In this document: one piece after another, positions 1 to 8,028 of the stretch
Layout: every line of letters begins with the position of its first letter
Numbering within the stretch: position 1 is the stretch's first letter
DNA from: JAFDZW01 sp035632315
GTDB lineage: Bacteria; Bacteroidota; Ignavibacteria; Palsa-1295
Length of the DNA stretch: 24,040 nucleotides
NCBI GenBank assembly: GCA_035632315.1
Contig: DASQGZ010000003.1
Location: 1 to 24,040 of the forward strand
Reading direction: 5' to 3'
Position numbers and translations under genes: made by a program
Notes under the pieces: model-generated
What the model was told of the DNA's origin: nothing
Databases searched by the model: none
The model's input: the letters and a program-made list of their open reading frames with translations, nothing else

Positions 1-2
1 CA

Positions 3-590
3 CTATTAGCCAGCAAGAAAACCATTAAATTCATTGACTTTGATTTTCCGCCGGAAGAAATGGCAAAAATGCGCGCCCAGGAAGCATTCCGTGTAAAAGC
101 GAGGGTAGAGGTATTTGACGGTGCAGATACATCCCACGGGAATCCTGAATTGTTAGAATTATCGGTGACGAGAAATCTTGCGACCGGCGAAGCGCATCAG
201 GAAGATGTTGTTATTCCGAACACGTCATACCATCTTCAACTCGCCGAATTGCACCCCGATCTTAGCGACCGCTCTAAATCAAAGATCATTCTTGCATCGT
301 TCGATAAAGACAATATGCCTCCTCCGGCAAAAGATGCGATCACTGTCGAGGCGTTTATCAAGCCGTATATTAATCTTGTCTGGGGTGGTATTCTTATCGT
401 TGTGCTCGGATTTTATCTTGCCGTTATTCGCCGTCGAAAAGAAGCGCTTGTCGCCATTGGTCGTGCAGAGAAATCGTATGAGAAGTTGTTAGCACTTCGC
501 GTAACGACCGATGACTTAAAAGAACCGATCGTTTCAGAACGTTCACCCAAAGTGCCATTAAAAGCAAGGCGGCGTGACCTGAGATCTTGA
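3..590 (+). CDS. ccmF: CcmF/CcsA-family cytochrome c assembly protein, C-terminal part (5' end outside window)
   Basis: The frame is open from the first bases of the window, so the ATG at 60 is internal and the gene continues upstream. The visible ~195 residues are a soluble, mainly beta segment followed by one membrane helix near nt 360-430 (FIKPYINLVWGGILIVVLGF) and a basic cytoplasmic tail of about 50 residues. A terminal helix preceded by V/I-KP-x-I-N-x-x-W is the usual end of CcmF/NrfE/CcsA-type proteins, which act in the membrane during haem handling and attachment to c-type cytochromes. The haem-binding WWD region would lie upstream and cannot be checked. The call rests on this C-terminal pattern only. 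The partner genes of the pathway are not in the window. Confidence 0.65.
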   Translation, partial: LLASKKTIKFIDFDFPPEEMAKMRAQEAFRVKARVEVFDGADTSHGNPELLELSVTRNLATGEAHQEDVVIPNTSYHLQLAELHPDLSDRSKSKIILASFDKDNMPPPAKDAITVEAFIKPYINLVWGGILIVVLGFYLAVIRRRKEALVAIGRAEKSYEKLLALRVTTDDLKEPIVSERSPKVPLKARRRDLRS

Positions 591-659
591 CGATTGCTTC
601 TTTTAGAATTTTAGATCGCCGCATTATTTATAACCACGGACCCTCTGGATAACTTCGAC

Positions 660-667
660 AAATTTTG
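660..667 (+). promoter_or_regulatory. Possible -7 box for purL
   Basis: The sequence AAATTTTG differs at one position from the Bacteroidota -7 consensus TAnnTTTG and lies 9 nt before the purL ATG. No convincing -33 TTTG is seen at the expected spacing. Weak call based on position and similarity only. Confidence 0.2.
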
Positions 668-676
668 TTTTCATCA

Positions 677-2944
677 ATGACAAATATCATTACAACATTA
701 GAAGAAGCTAAGAAAACAGCTCTAGAGCTCGGCCTTCTCGAAGAAGAATTCGATAAGATCGTTTCGATACTTGGTGGGCGGGTTCCTACATATACCGAGC
801 TTGGCATTTTCTCCGTTATGTGGAGCGAGCATTGCTCGTACAAGAACAGTATCACTCAGTTGAAAACATTGCCGCGAAAAGGGAAGCGGTTGCTTGTCGA
901 AGCAGGTGAAGAAAATGCCGGTCTTGTTGATATTGGTAACGGACTTGCAGTTGCGTTTAAGATCGAATCGCATAATCACCCGTCTGCTATCGAGCCCTAT
1001 CAAGGTGCGGCAACCGGAGTCGGTGGGATTCTTCGGGATATTTTTACGATGGGCGCCCGGCCGATCGCTGCGCTCGATTCGCTCCGCTTCGGAGATATTG
1101 AGAACAGCCGGACAAAATATCTCATTGGAGGTGTGGTTCATGGAATAGCCGACTACGGAAATTCATTCGGAATCCCGACCGTCGCTGGGGAACTGTATTT
1201 TAATAAATCTTACCAAGGCAATCCGTTAGTGAATGCAATGGCTGTAGGTATCGTCGAGGTAGGTAAGACGGTCAGTGCAACGGCTGAAGGTGTTGGCAAT
1301 GCGGTAATGATCGTCGGTTCGAGCACCGGACGTGATGGGATACACGGAGCAAGTTTGCTGGCAAGCGCAGTTTTTAGCAAAGATGCAGAAGATATGCGCC
1401 CGACCGTTCAGGTCGGCGATCCGTTTACTGAAAAACTTCTTCTTGAAGCAACGCTCGAAGCGATCGCCGCTAAGTTGGTTGTTGGAATGCAAGATATGGG
1501 TGCGGCCGGAATTTCCTGTTCAACCAGTGAGATGAGCTTTAAATCCAGCACCGGCATGGAGATAGAACTTGATAAAGTACCTCTGCGCGAAGCGACGATG
1601 TCGTCGTATGAGATAATGCTGAGCGAATCGCAAGAAAGAATGCTCGTCGTCGTCAAGCCAGAAAATGTGGGTGCGATCAAAGCGATCTTCGATAAATGGG
1701 ATCTGCAAGCCGAAGTGATCGGAAAAGTTACGGATACCGGCCGAGTTGTTATCCGTTATCACGGCGAAACAGTGTCTGATATTCCTGCAAAAGCGCTTGC
1801 CCTTGGCGGAGATATGACTCCTGTATATCAACGAGAAATAAAAGAGCCGGCGTATTTAAAGAAAACTTCTGCGTTCGACCTTGCATCGCTGCCCGACGTA
1901 AATGTGCCAGGTGAAATGCTAAAAAAACTTCTTGGTTCGGTAAATATAGCGAGTAAGCGTTGGGTAACCGAGCAATATGATTCGATGGTTCGTACAAATA
2001 CGCTTGACTTACAGGGCGCAGATGCTGCGGTTATCCGTATTAAAGACACGACGAAAGGCCTTGCGGTCAAGACCGATTGTAACAGCCGCTACGCATATCT
2101 TAATCCATACCGTGGCGGGATGCTTGCAGTGGTCGAATCCGCTCGAAATGTCGCCTGTGTGGGTGCGCGGCCGATCGCAATTACGAATTGCCTGAATTTC
2201 GGGAATCCATACGATCCGGAAGTCTATTATCAATTTACCGAGGCGATTCGTGGAATGGGTGATGCTTGCCGCGCCCTTGATACTCCTGTTACAGGGGGGA
2301 ATGTCAGTTTTTACAATCAAAGCCCTGACGGAGCGATCTACCCGACGCCGACGATCGGAATGCTCGGTATTCTCGATAATACTAACCGAGCCGTTTCAGC
2401 AGGATTTAAAGATGAAGGAGATGCGATCATTCTTCTGACTGCATACGAGGCTGAGACCCCAACTGACGGCATCGGGGGAAGTGAGTATCTTGCACTTTGC
2501 AAGGACGGTGCCGCACTTGGCAATGCACCGTATGTAGATCTACCCGGTGAAGCCAGGTTGATAGACACGTTGGTCTCTTGCTGCGATCGCGAATTACTTA
2601 ATAGCGCACACGATATCAGTGACGGTGGTTTGGGGGTAACACTGGCAGAATCTTGTTTTGCAGGGAATATTGGTGCAGCGATTGACCAATCTGAATATGT
2701 TCGCACGGATGTCTATTTATTTGCTGAGCGCCAGGGAAGAGTTGTGGTCAGCGCCGCGCCGGATTGCATTGTCGAGATATTTCGTATTGCGCAGAAGAAC
2801 GGAGTCAAAGCTGAGGTTATCGGCAGCGTCGGTGGCACGAATCTTGTGATTGAAAATACATTAAATGAATCGATTTCAGAATTACGAGAAATTTATGAAT
2901 CGGCGATTCCGCAAGCACTGGATGCTGTTGCCATCGAGTTGTAA
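677..2944 (+). CDS. purL: Phosphoribosylformylglycinamidine synthase, small PurL subunit
   Basis: This enzyme catalyses the ATP-dependent conversion of FGAR to FGAM in purine synthesis and normally works with separate PurS and PurQ. At 755 aa it has the size of the Bacillus-type small PurL, not the ~1300-aa fused enzyme. Family motifs are visible: WSEHCSYKNS with His52, then KIESHNHPSAIEPYQGAATG and the GGILRDIFTMGARPIA loop, and in the second half the KTDCNSRYAYLNPYRGG and TGGNVSFYN segments. A TTG at 665 would add four residues (MFSS), but ATG 677 matches the usual family start and is chosen. No Shine-Dalgarno is seen. The gene stands between ccmF and a sensor kinase without obvious functional linkage, and purS and purQ are not in the window. 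Confidence 0.97.
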   Translation: MTNIITTLEEAKKTALELGLLEEEFDKIVSILGGRVPTYTELGIFSVMWSEHCSYKNSITQLKTLPRKGKRLLVEAGEENAGLVDIGNGLAVAFKIESHNHPSAIEPYQGAATGVGGILRDIFTMGARPIAALDSLRFGDIENSRTKYLIGGVVHGIADYGNSFGIPTVAGELYFNKSYQGNPLVNAMAVGIVEVGKTVSATAEGVGNAVMIVGSSTGRDGIHGASLLASAVFSKDAEDMRPTVQVGDPFTEKLLLEATLEAIAAKLVVGMQDMGAAGISCSTSEMSFKSSTGMEIELDKVPLREATMSSYEIMLSESQERMLVVVKPENVGAIKAIFDKWDLQAEVIGKVTDTGRVVIRYHGETVSDIPAKALALGGDMTPVYQREIKEPAYLKKTSAFDLASLPDVNVPGEMLKKLLGSVNIASKRWVTEQYDSMVRTNTLDLQGADAAVIRIKDTTKGLAVKTDCNSRYAYLNPYRGGMLAVVESARNVACVGARPIAITNCLNFGNPYDPEVYYQFTEAIRGMGDACRALDTPVTGGNVSFYNQSPDGAIYPTPTIGMLGILDNTNRAVSAGFKDEGDAIILLTAYEAETPTDGIGGSEYLALCKDGAALGNAPYVDLPGEARLIDTLVSCCDRELLNSAHDISDGGLGVTLAESCFAGNIGAAIDQSEYVRTDVYLFAERQGRVVVSAAPDCIVEIFRIAQKNGVKAEVIGSVGGTNLVIENTLNESISELREIYESAIPQALDAVAIEL

Positions 2945-2950
2945 TATATC

Positions 2951-2981
2951 TGTGTAACGCATAGGGTGATGCAGTTGCACA
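2951..2981 (+). other. Hairpin in the purL-kinase spacer
   Basis: TGTGTAACGCAT (2951-2962) can pair with ATGCAGTTGCACA (2969-2981) through 12 pairs, including one G-U, with a single bulged A and a 6-nt loop. It fills most of the 44-nt gap and ends 7 nt before the kinase ATG. No T-run follows, so it is not a standard intrinsic terminator. It could end purL transcripts, protect the 3' end, or affect kinase translation. Confidence 0.4.
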
Positions 2982-2988
2982 TAGACAA

Positions 2989-4860
2989 ATGCTCTTAACC
3001 CTTCGTTCAAAAATACTCGCAGGGTATCTGTTTCTTGTCCTGTTGCTTTCTGCGCTCGGCATTTATAGTGCAATTTCATTCCGCGCATTCACGACGCTCT
3101 CGAGCGGTGCATACGAACGCATTTCAGAAGCCGACCGTATCAATCTCGGTATTTACGAATCACTTGTCAAATTAACAGATGCTGAACTTCAGGTACTGAG
3201 TACAACCTCTCACATTGGGTTTCAAACGATCTCAGACGAGCCGGCAAACATTTCTAATAAATTCACGCAAGAGGAAAAGATCGTCTCGGAAATTCCTCGT
3301 GATCTTGCACCGGCTCTCGCTCCGGCATTCACTACTTCAGAAGCTCGGTGGAATGAATATCAAGCTCAGCTTCCGGAATTCATTAAGCGAGTAAATACAG
3401 ACGCGGCACGGGCGCGAAGATTTTATGATGCAGTTCTCCTTCCGACATATACTGAGCTGTCGCAAAAAAATCGTGATGTTGCCGCGACGATAAATGACCT
3501 TTTCAGTAGGACTCGTACACTTGCTTCCGAAGAATCAAGTACAGAAGTCCGTACTGTTCTTATCTTCACTTTTGCAGCCGTACTGATCGGGATACTTGGG
3601 AGCCTTTTGATCGTTCGGCTGACAACAAAACCACTTCGCGATCTGAGTACGTCATTAAAAAGTGTTCGTGCAGGTAATCTTAGCTCCCGGCTTTCTGTCG
3701 GCGGCGCTGATGAGCTCGGAGAAGTAAGCTTCGAATTTAATCGAATGGCCGAACGACTCCAGCGATACGAAAGCATGAACATTGATCGTATTTTGGCTGA
3801 GCAAAGTAAATCGGTCTCGGCGATCGAATCATTTTCAGACCCCCTGTTTATGCTCGACGCCGAAGGAAGGGTGACGCTGGCAAATCACAGTGCCGAAGAG
3901 ATGCTTGGCCGTTCGGAAGGCGAAATGCGCGAAAACAGAGTTAGTGATCTTTTCCCCTCGATGATGATTCGGGCAAAGATTTCTTTGGCTGAAAAATCTT
4001 CCGTTGGCAGCGATGGTAAGCCCCACATTATTGAGGTGTCGCTTCACGGCAACCGAAGATATTACAGCGTCTCAGTTGTTACGATAACTGCGATGACATC
4101 TGCACACTCATTGTCGAATGTAGGGAAGTTGCTTCATTTTACTGATATCACGCACTTTGAAGAGCTTGACAGGCTGAAAAACGACTTCTTAGCAAAGGTT
4201 TCTCACGAGTTTCGTACACCGCTGACATCGATCAGAATGGCACTTGATATTCTCATCGATAAAAAGATCGGCACGTTGAATGCAGAACAGACAGAACTTG
4301 TCCTCTCGTCGAAAGATGATTCGGAGCGACTGACCAAATTAATTCGCGACCTGCTCGCGATCTCTGGCATTACCTCAGCTTCGATATCCGATGAGCAGAT
4401 CGACATCGCGGAAGCAGCAATGAAACTCGTCCGAGCCCTCGAACCTCAATTTAATGCAAAGCAACTCCTGCTAAAGACAGATATGATATCTTCGCTATTT
4501 GCGAAGATCAGCCAAGATCACTTCAATTCGATCTTACAAAATTTAATGGTCAATGCGCTATCGTACACCCCGAGCGGTGGACAAGTGACGATTCTCCTGC
4601 ATCCAAAAGATGAACATTCGTGGGTACTTTCTGTTCGTGATACGGGTATTGGGATCCCCGAGGCTGATCTCGGTCGTATTTTTGAGAAATTTGTTCAGAT
4701 CAAACCCCGGGCCGCGGCAACGCCAGGCTCGATCGGGCTTGGCCTAGCCATCGTTAAGGAGCTTGTAGAACTATATCATGGAAAAATTTCAGTTGAGAGC
4801 AAAGTTGGTGAAGGTTCGGTGTTCACAATGACATTCCCGACAACCAATAGTTCAGTATGA
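2989..4860 (+). CDS. Membrane sensor histidine kinase (HAMP-PAS-HisKA-HATPase)
   Basis: A 623-aa two-component sensor. Membrane helices lie near residues 8-28 and 185-210 and enclose a ~155-residue, mostly helical extracytoplasmic domain of unknown ligand. A HAMP linker follows (~210-260), then a PAS domain (~272-380; DPLFMLDAEGRVTLANHSAE). The HisKA phosphoacceptor is His406 in KVSHEFRTPL. The ATPase domain has an N box (N518-N522), DTGIGIP starting at Asp551 and the GLGLAIV loop at 583-589. All catalytic elements are present, so it should be active. Its stop overlaps the regulator start by 4 nt (ATGA), which makes the next gene its evident partner. The signal cannot be read from the sequence; linkage to a membrane protease and cdsA suggests an envelope or lipid cue (inference). 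Confidence 0.95.
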   Translation: MLLTLRSKILAGYLFLVLLLSALGIYSAISFRAFTTLSSGAYERISEADRINLGIYESLVKLTDAELQVLSTTSHIGFQTISDEPANISNKFTQEEKIVSEIPRDLAPALAPAFTTSEARWNEYQAQLPEFIKRVNTDAARARRFYDAVLLPTYTELSQKNRDVAATINDLFSRTRTLASEESSTEVRTVLIFTFAAVLIGILGSLLIVRLTTKPLRDLSTSLKSVRAGNLSSRLSVGGADELGEVSFEFNRMAERLQRYESMNIDRILAEQSKSVSAIESFSDPLFMLDAEGRVTLANHSAEEMLGRSEGEMRENRVSDLFPSMMIRAKISLAEKSSVGSDGKPHIIEVSLHGNRRYYSVSVVTITAMTSAHSLSNVGKLLHFTDITHFEELDRLKNDFLAKVSHEFRTPLTSIRMALDILIDKKIGTLNAEQTELVLSSKDDSERLTKLIRDLLAISGITSASISDEQIDIAEAAMKLVRALEPQFNAKQLLLKTDMISSLFAKISQDHFNSILQNLMVNALSYTPSGGQVTILLHPKDEHSWVLSVRDTGIGIPEADLGRIFEKFVQIKPRAAATPGSIGLGLAIVKELVELYHGKISVESKVGEGSVFTMTFPTTNSSV

Positions 4861-6176
4861 AACCGCATTTTCTTATCATAGATGACGAGCCGAATATTCT
4901 AAAGACAATGTCTGTCGCACTTCGCAGCGCCGGATATGATGTAACGACTTATCCTCTCGCATCTAATGCCCTGACCGAAATCGAGCATTCACGCCCTCAC
5001 TACACGTCGGTATTTATCGATCTGATGATGCACCCGATCGACGGGCTGACCGTTTTGCGTCGATTGCAGACACTCCTACCGGATGTGCCGTCAATTATCA
5101 TAACTGCACATGGTACGATCGAAACGGCAGTAGAAGCACTAAAGCTCGGCGCGTATGATTACTTACAAAAGCCTTTTGACCAACGGGAGCTGCTGCTCAT
5201 TACTGAACGGGTTATTCGTCTGAGTGAAGTTCGAGCAGCTCATTCATCCGACTCTTTTCTCACGAATGATCCGGAACTGCTTTCGATCTTAAAGACGGCG
5301 GAGAAGATCGCCCCATCAGATCTGACAGTTTTGATTGAAGGTGAGACAGGTACGGGGAAAGAACTCATAGCTGATTTTATTCACCGGCATAGTATTCGTA
5401 GTGGCATGCCGATCATAAAGCTGAATTGCGCAGCGCTTTCTCCGGAATTGATAGAATCGGAATTATTCGGCCACGCAAAAGGCTCGTTTACGAGTGCGAT
5501 CAAAGACAGAGTTGGTCTCGTAGAGGCGGCAAACGGCGGCACATTATTTCTCGATGAGATCGGAGAAATGCCGACATCGATGCAGGCGAAAATGCTGCGG
5601 TTCTTACAGAACAGGGAGTTTCAACGCGTTGGAGAAAATAACACCCGTACGAGCGATGTTCGGATCGTCGCTGCGACGAACAGAAATCTTGAACAAGCGA
5701 TCCTTGAAGGTACATTTCGAGAAGATCTCTTTTACCGGCTCAGCGCATTCAGAATACTCGTGCCTCCGTTGCGTCACCGCAAAGATGATATCATTCTTCT
5801 TGCCGAGTATTTTATTATTCAAGCAGCAAAGAATGGGCTCACCCCGGAGGTTTCCGAAGAAGTAAAAAGCGCACTTCTGAGTTACGAATGGCGAGGCAAT
5901 GTCAGGGAACTTGAAAATGTGATGATCCGTGCATCGGTTCTTGCAAGCGGAGAACGACAGATTACGCTTGCTCATTTGCCCGAATATATTGCAAAGCCGC
6001 GTATATCGAATGTAGAAGATATGGGAATGAATTCCGGACTTGAATCGCTTGAAGAAGTTGAGCGAAAACACATTACAGCAATACTTTCGAAAACGACGAG
6101 CTTGGAAGAAGCGGCAAGAATTCTCGGTATCGACAGTGCGACACTCTGGCGGAAACGAAAAAAATACGGCTTATGA
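4857..6176 (+). CDS. NtrC-family sigma-54-dependent response regulator
   Basis: A 439-aa regulator with receiver, AAA+ and DNA-binding domains. The receiver (1-120) has the acidic pair D9/D10, phosphoacceptor Asp55, Thr83 and Lys105; His59 takes the place of the usual Pro four residues after the Asp. The AAA+ domain has Walker A GETGTGKE (162-169) and Walker B around LFLDEIGEM. The sigma-54 contact loop reads GSFTSA (209-214) instead of GAFTGA, keeping the central Phe-Thr. A Fis-type helix-turn-helix ends the protein (EEAARILGIDSATLWRKRKK). It overlaps the kinase upstream and the protease downstream by 4 nt each, so all three are probably translated together. Targets are unknown, and I found no clear -24/-12 promoter in the window. 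Confidence 0.95.
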   Translation: MKPHFLIIDDEPNILKTMSVALRSAGYDVTTYPLASNALTEIEHSRPHYTSVFIDLMMHPIDGLTVLRRLQTLLPDVPSIIITAHGTIETAVEALKLGAYDYLQKPFDQRELLLITERVIRLSEVRAAHSSDSFLTNDPELLSILKTAEKIAPSDLTVLIEGETGTGKELIADFIHRHSIRSGMPIIKLNCAALSPELIESELFGHAKGSFTSAIKDRVGLVEAANGGTLFLDEIGEMPTSMQAKMLRFLQNREFQRVGENNTRTSDVRIVAATNRNLEQAILEGTFREDLFYRLSAFRILVPPLRHRKDDIILLAEYFIIQAAKNGLTPEVSEEVKSALLSYEWRGNVRELENVMIRASVLASGERQITLAHLPEYIAKPRISNVEDMGMNSGLESLEEVERKHITAILSKTTSLEEAARILGIDSATLWRKRKKYGL

Positions 6177-7132
6177 GAAACGGATATTTCGGAATTGCCC
6201 GCTGTATTGCGATTCTTATAGCAGTCGTGGCCGGATTCAACATGGTCGGCGCAATTATTATGTTCGCAGTATATGGCGCAAGCATCAAAACTGCCGATGG
6301 ATCGATGCTTATTATTATCAATGCGATTGCCCAGCTTGCCGTGATGCTGACAGTGCCGATACTGATCGTCAAGAGTCGGCGAATGAACTCGCAAGCTGTC
6401 TTTCGACTCGAAGGAATGCATGAAACCCCGCTTCGTGCAATGGTACTCGGCGTTGCGATGATACTTGTTACCGAAGTTCTTGGCGGAGGGCTTGACGGGC
6501 TGTGGATCAAGTTTATACAACTATTTCCGCCGGTATATCACGCGTTGAACTCGTTACAGAAGGTCTTTGATGAAATGATGGGGACTATTACAACAGCACA
6601 TTCGCTTGGCGAGCTTATTATTCTCCTCATTGGCGTTTCGCTCGTTCCTGCCATTGCTGAGGAGACTTTTTTCAGGGGCTTCATTCAGACAAACATCGAG
6701 CGCAGTGGTAAAAGAAAGCCGCGGCCATATATTGCTATCATGATCACGTCGATCCTGTTTGGCGCGATGCATCTGAGTCCGATGAATTTACCGGGCCTTG
6801 CGCTCATTGGCGCGGTACTGGGCTGGCTAGCGTACCGGACAAGCGACTTGCGCGTGAGTATGCTGACGCATGCAATGAATAATGGGCTGATCGTGCTTGC
6901 AACCTATTTTTTTCAAAGCTCGAAAGACACGGTTGATGCACTGACCGGCTCGCCGGAAATTTCAATTTCCGATTCACTCTCGCTCATCGCGATCTCGCTG
7001 CCGTTCTTTATTGCGGCTCTATATATTTTCCAGAAAATGACCGATCCGCTTACCGCAAGAAATAATGCGGCGATTGAGATCGAAATGTTGAACCGACCCA
7101 TAGATCAGCTCATACATCAGGATGTCACTTAG
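6173..7132 (+). CDS. CPBP-family intramembrane metalloprotease (CAAX protease-like)
   Basis: A 319-aa polytopic membrane protein with the three CPBP/Abi active-site motifs: EETFFR (Glu163, Glu164, Arg168), FGAMH (His200) and HAMNN (His233, Asn237). Members of this family are membrane-embedded glutamate/metal-dependent proteases, some cleaving CAAX proteins and others of unknown substrate. The ATG overlaps the regulator stop by 4 nt, and the 3' end overlaps cdsA by 11 nt. The membrane core is followed by a last helix near 270-290 and a short charged tail. The substrate is unknown. Co-translation with a two-component system suggests regulated membrane proteolysis, which is inference. Confidence 0.9.
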   Translation: MRNGYFGIARCIAILIAVVAGFNMVGAIIMFAVYGASIKTADGSMLIIINAIAQLAVMLTVPILIVKSRRMNSQAVFRLEGMHETPLRAMVLGVAMILVTEVLGGGLDGLWIKFIQLFPPVYHALNSLQKVFDEMMGTITTAHSLGELIILLIGVSLVPAIAEETFFRGFIQTNIERSGKRKPRPYIAIMITSILFGAMHLSPMNLPGLALIGAVLGWLAYRTSDLRVSMLTHAMNNGLIVLATYFFQSSKDTVDALTGSPEISISDSLSLIAISLPFFIAALYIFQKMTDPLTARNNAAIEIEMLNRPIDQLIHQDVT

Positions 7133-8024
7133 TAATCTTACGCAACGGGTGCTGTTTGCTATAGTAGCAATCCCGATCGTGCTTTTTATCGTACTTTTTA
7201 AACCGCTTGGGTTTTATGCCCTTACGATCATGCTTGCCGGCCTTACCGTTTGGGAATATTATGGTTTGGCAAAAGTAAAAGGGTATTCGCCGCAAGTGCC
7301 ATTTGGGATTGTTATCACAATGTGTATTGCATCGCTCTTCGGTCAGCTTCGGATGAAATTTTATCTCGGATGGGATTTTGACTTCGTCATCGGCATAGCT
7401 GTTGCCCTGATCATTCTTTCATCATTTCTTATTCTTGCGATCGAATTATTTCGTAATAAACCAAACCCGATCGCCCAAACGGCGATCACATTATTTGGCG
7501 CCGCCTATATCGGCATTGGGTGCGGATCTGTTTTCGGAGTGTATGATTCATTGCGGTATTGGGCATCTGCCCGAGGCGGATATAATAGTTTGATCGGGGG
7601 ATATTTTGTGCTTACGGTTCTTGTCTCAATTTGGATCTGTGATAGCGCCGCATACTTTATCGGTCGAGCATTCGGCAAACATAAATTCTTCGAGCGGATC
7701 AGCCCGAAGAAGACATGGGAAGGGGCTATTGCTGGTTTCCTTGCGTCAATAATTATTTGGATTGTTTTGCCAAAAGTGATCCCGGCACTCGGATTTATTT
7801 CAATCGTAAATGCTATGGTCATTGGATTTATTGTAGGGAGTATCGGTCAGATCGGCGATCTTGGAAAATCATTGCTTAAGCGCGATGCGGGTGTAAAAGA
7901 CTCTTCTAATCTCATCCCGGGCCACGGTGGTGTGCTCGACCGCTTAGATTCAATTTTATTTGTATTTCCGGTGCTGCTAATTTTACTGTATGTTCTCCAC
8001 TACTTCGAAATTCTTGGCGTGTAA
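7122..8024 (+). CDS. cdsA: Phosphatidate cytidylyltransferase (CDP-diglyceride synthase)
   Basis: A 300-aa integral membrane enzyme that makes CDP-diacylglycerol from phosphatidic acid and CTP, the branch point of phospholipid synthesis. The C-terminal signature is complete: S-L-L-K-R followed by KDSSNLIPGHGGVLDRLD, with the metal-binding and catalytic acidic residues Asp260, Asp273 and Asp276. Several hydrophobic helices precede it. Its start lies inside the CPBP gene (11-nt overlap), so it is the last gene of the kinase cluster. It ends 4 nt from the stop of the convergent nadK, leaving no room for a terminator between them. PlsX, encoded about 3 kb away, feeds the same pathway. Confidence 0.96.
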   Translation: MSLSNLTQRVLFAIVAIPIVLFIVLFKPLGFYALTIMLAGLTVWEYYGLAKVKGYSPQVPFGIVITMCIASLFGQLRMKFYLGWDFDFVIGIAVALIILSSFLILAIELFRNKPNPIAQTAITLFGAAYIGIGCGSVFGVYDSLRYWASARGGYNSLIGGYFVLTVLVSIWICDSAAYFIGRAFGKHKFFERISPKKTWEGAIAGFLASIIIWIVLPKVIPALGFISIVNAMVIGFIVGSIGQIGDLGKSLLKRDAGVKDSSNLIPGHGGVLDRLDSILFVFPVLLILLYVLHYFEILGV

Positions 8025-8028
8025 TTAT

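Noticed and set aside
665..676. TTG start for purL, and similar TTG extensions at 10820 (rpmF), 11107 (plsX), 12125 (fabH) and 10759 (ymdB)
   Set aside because: Each adds residues not found in the family, and a better ATG or GTG lies at the conserved N-terminus.
2833..2848. TGGCAC-N5-TTGT as a sigma-54 promoter before the kinase
   Set aside because: The invariant GC of the -12 element is GT, and the site lies inside purL about 140 nt upstream of the kinase start.
5604..6071. 155-aa minus-strand open frame
   Set aside because: Antisense to the NtrC-type regulator, composition is shadow-like, and the real gene is complete.
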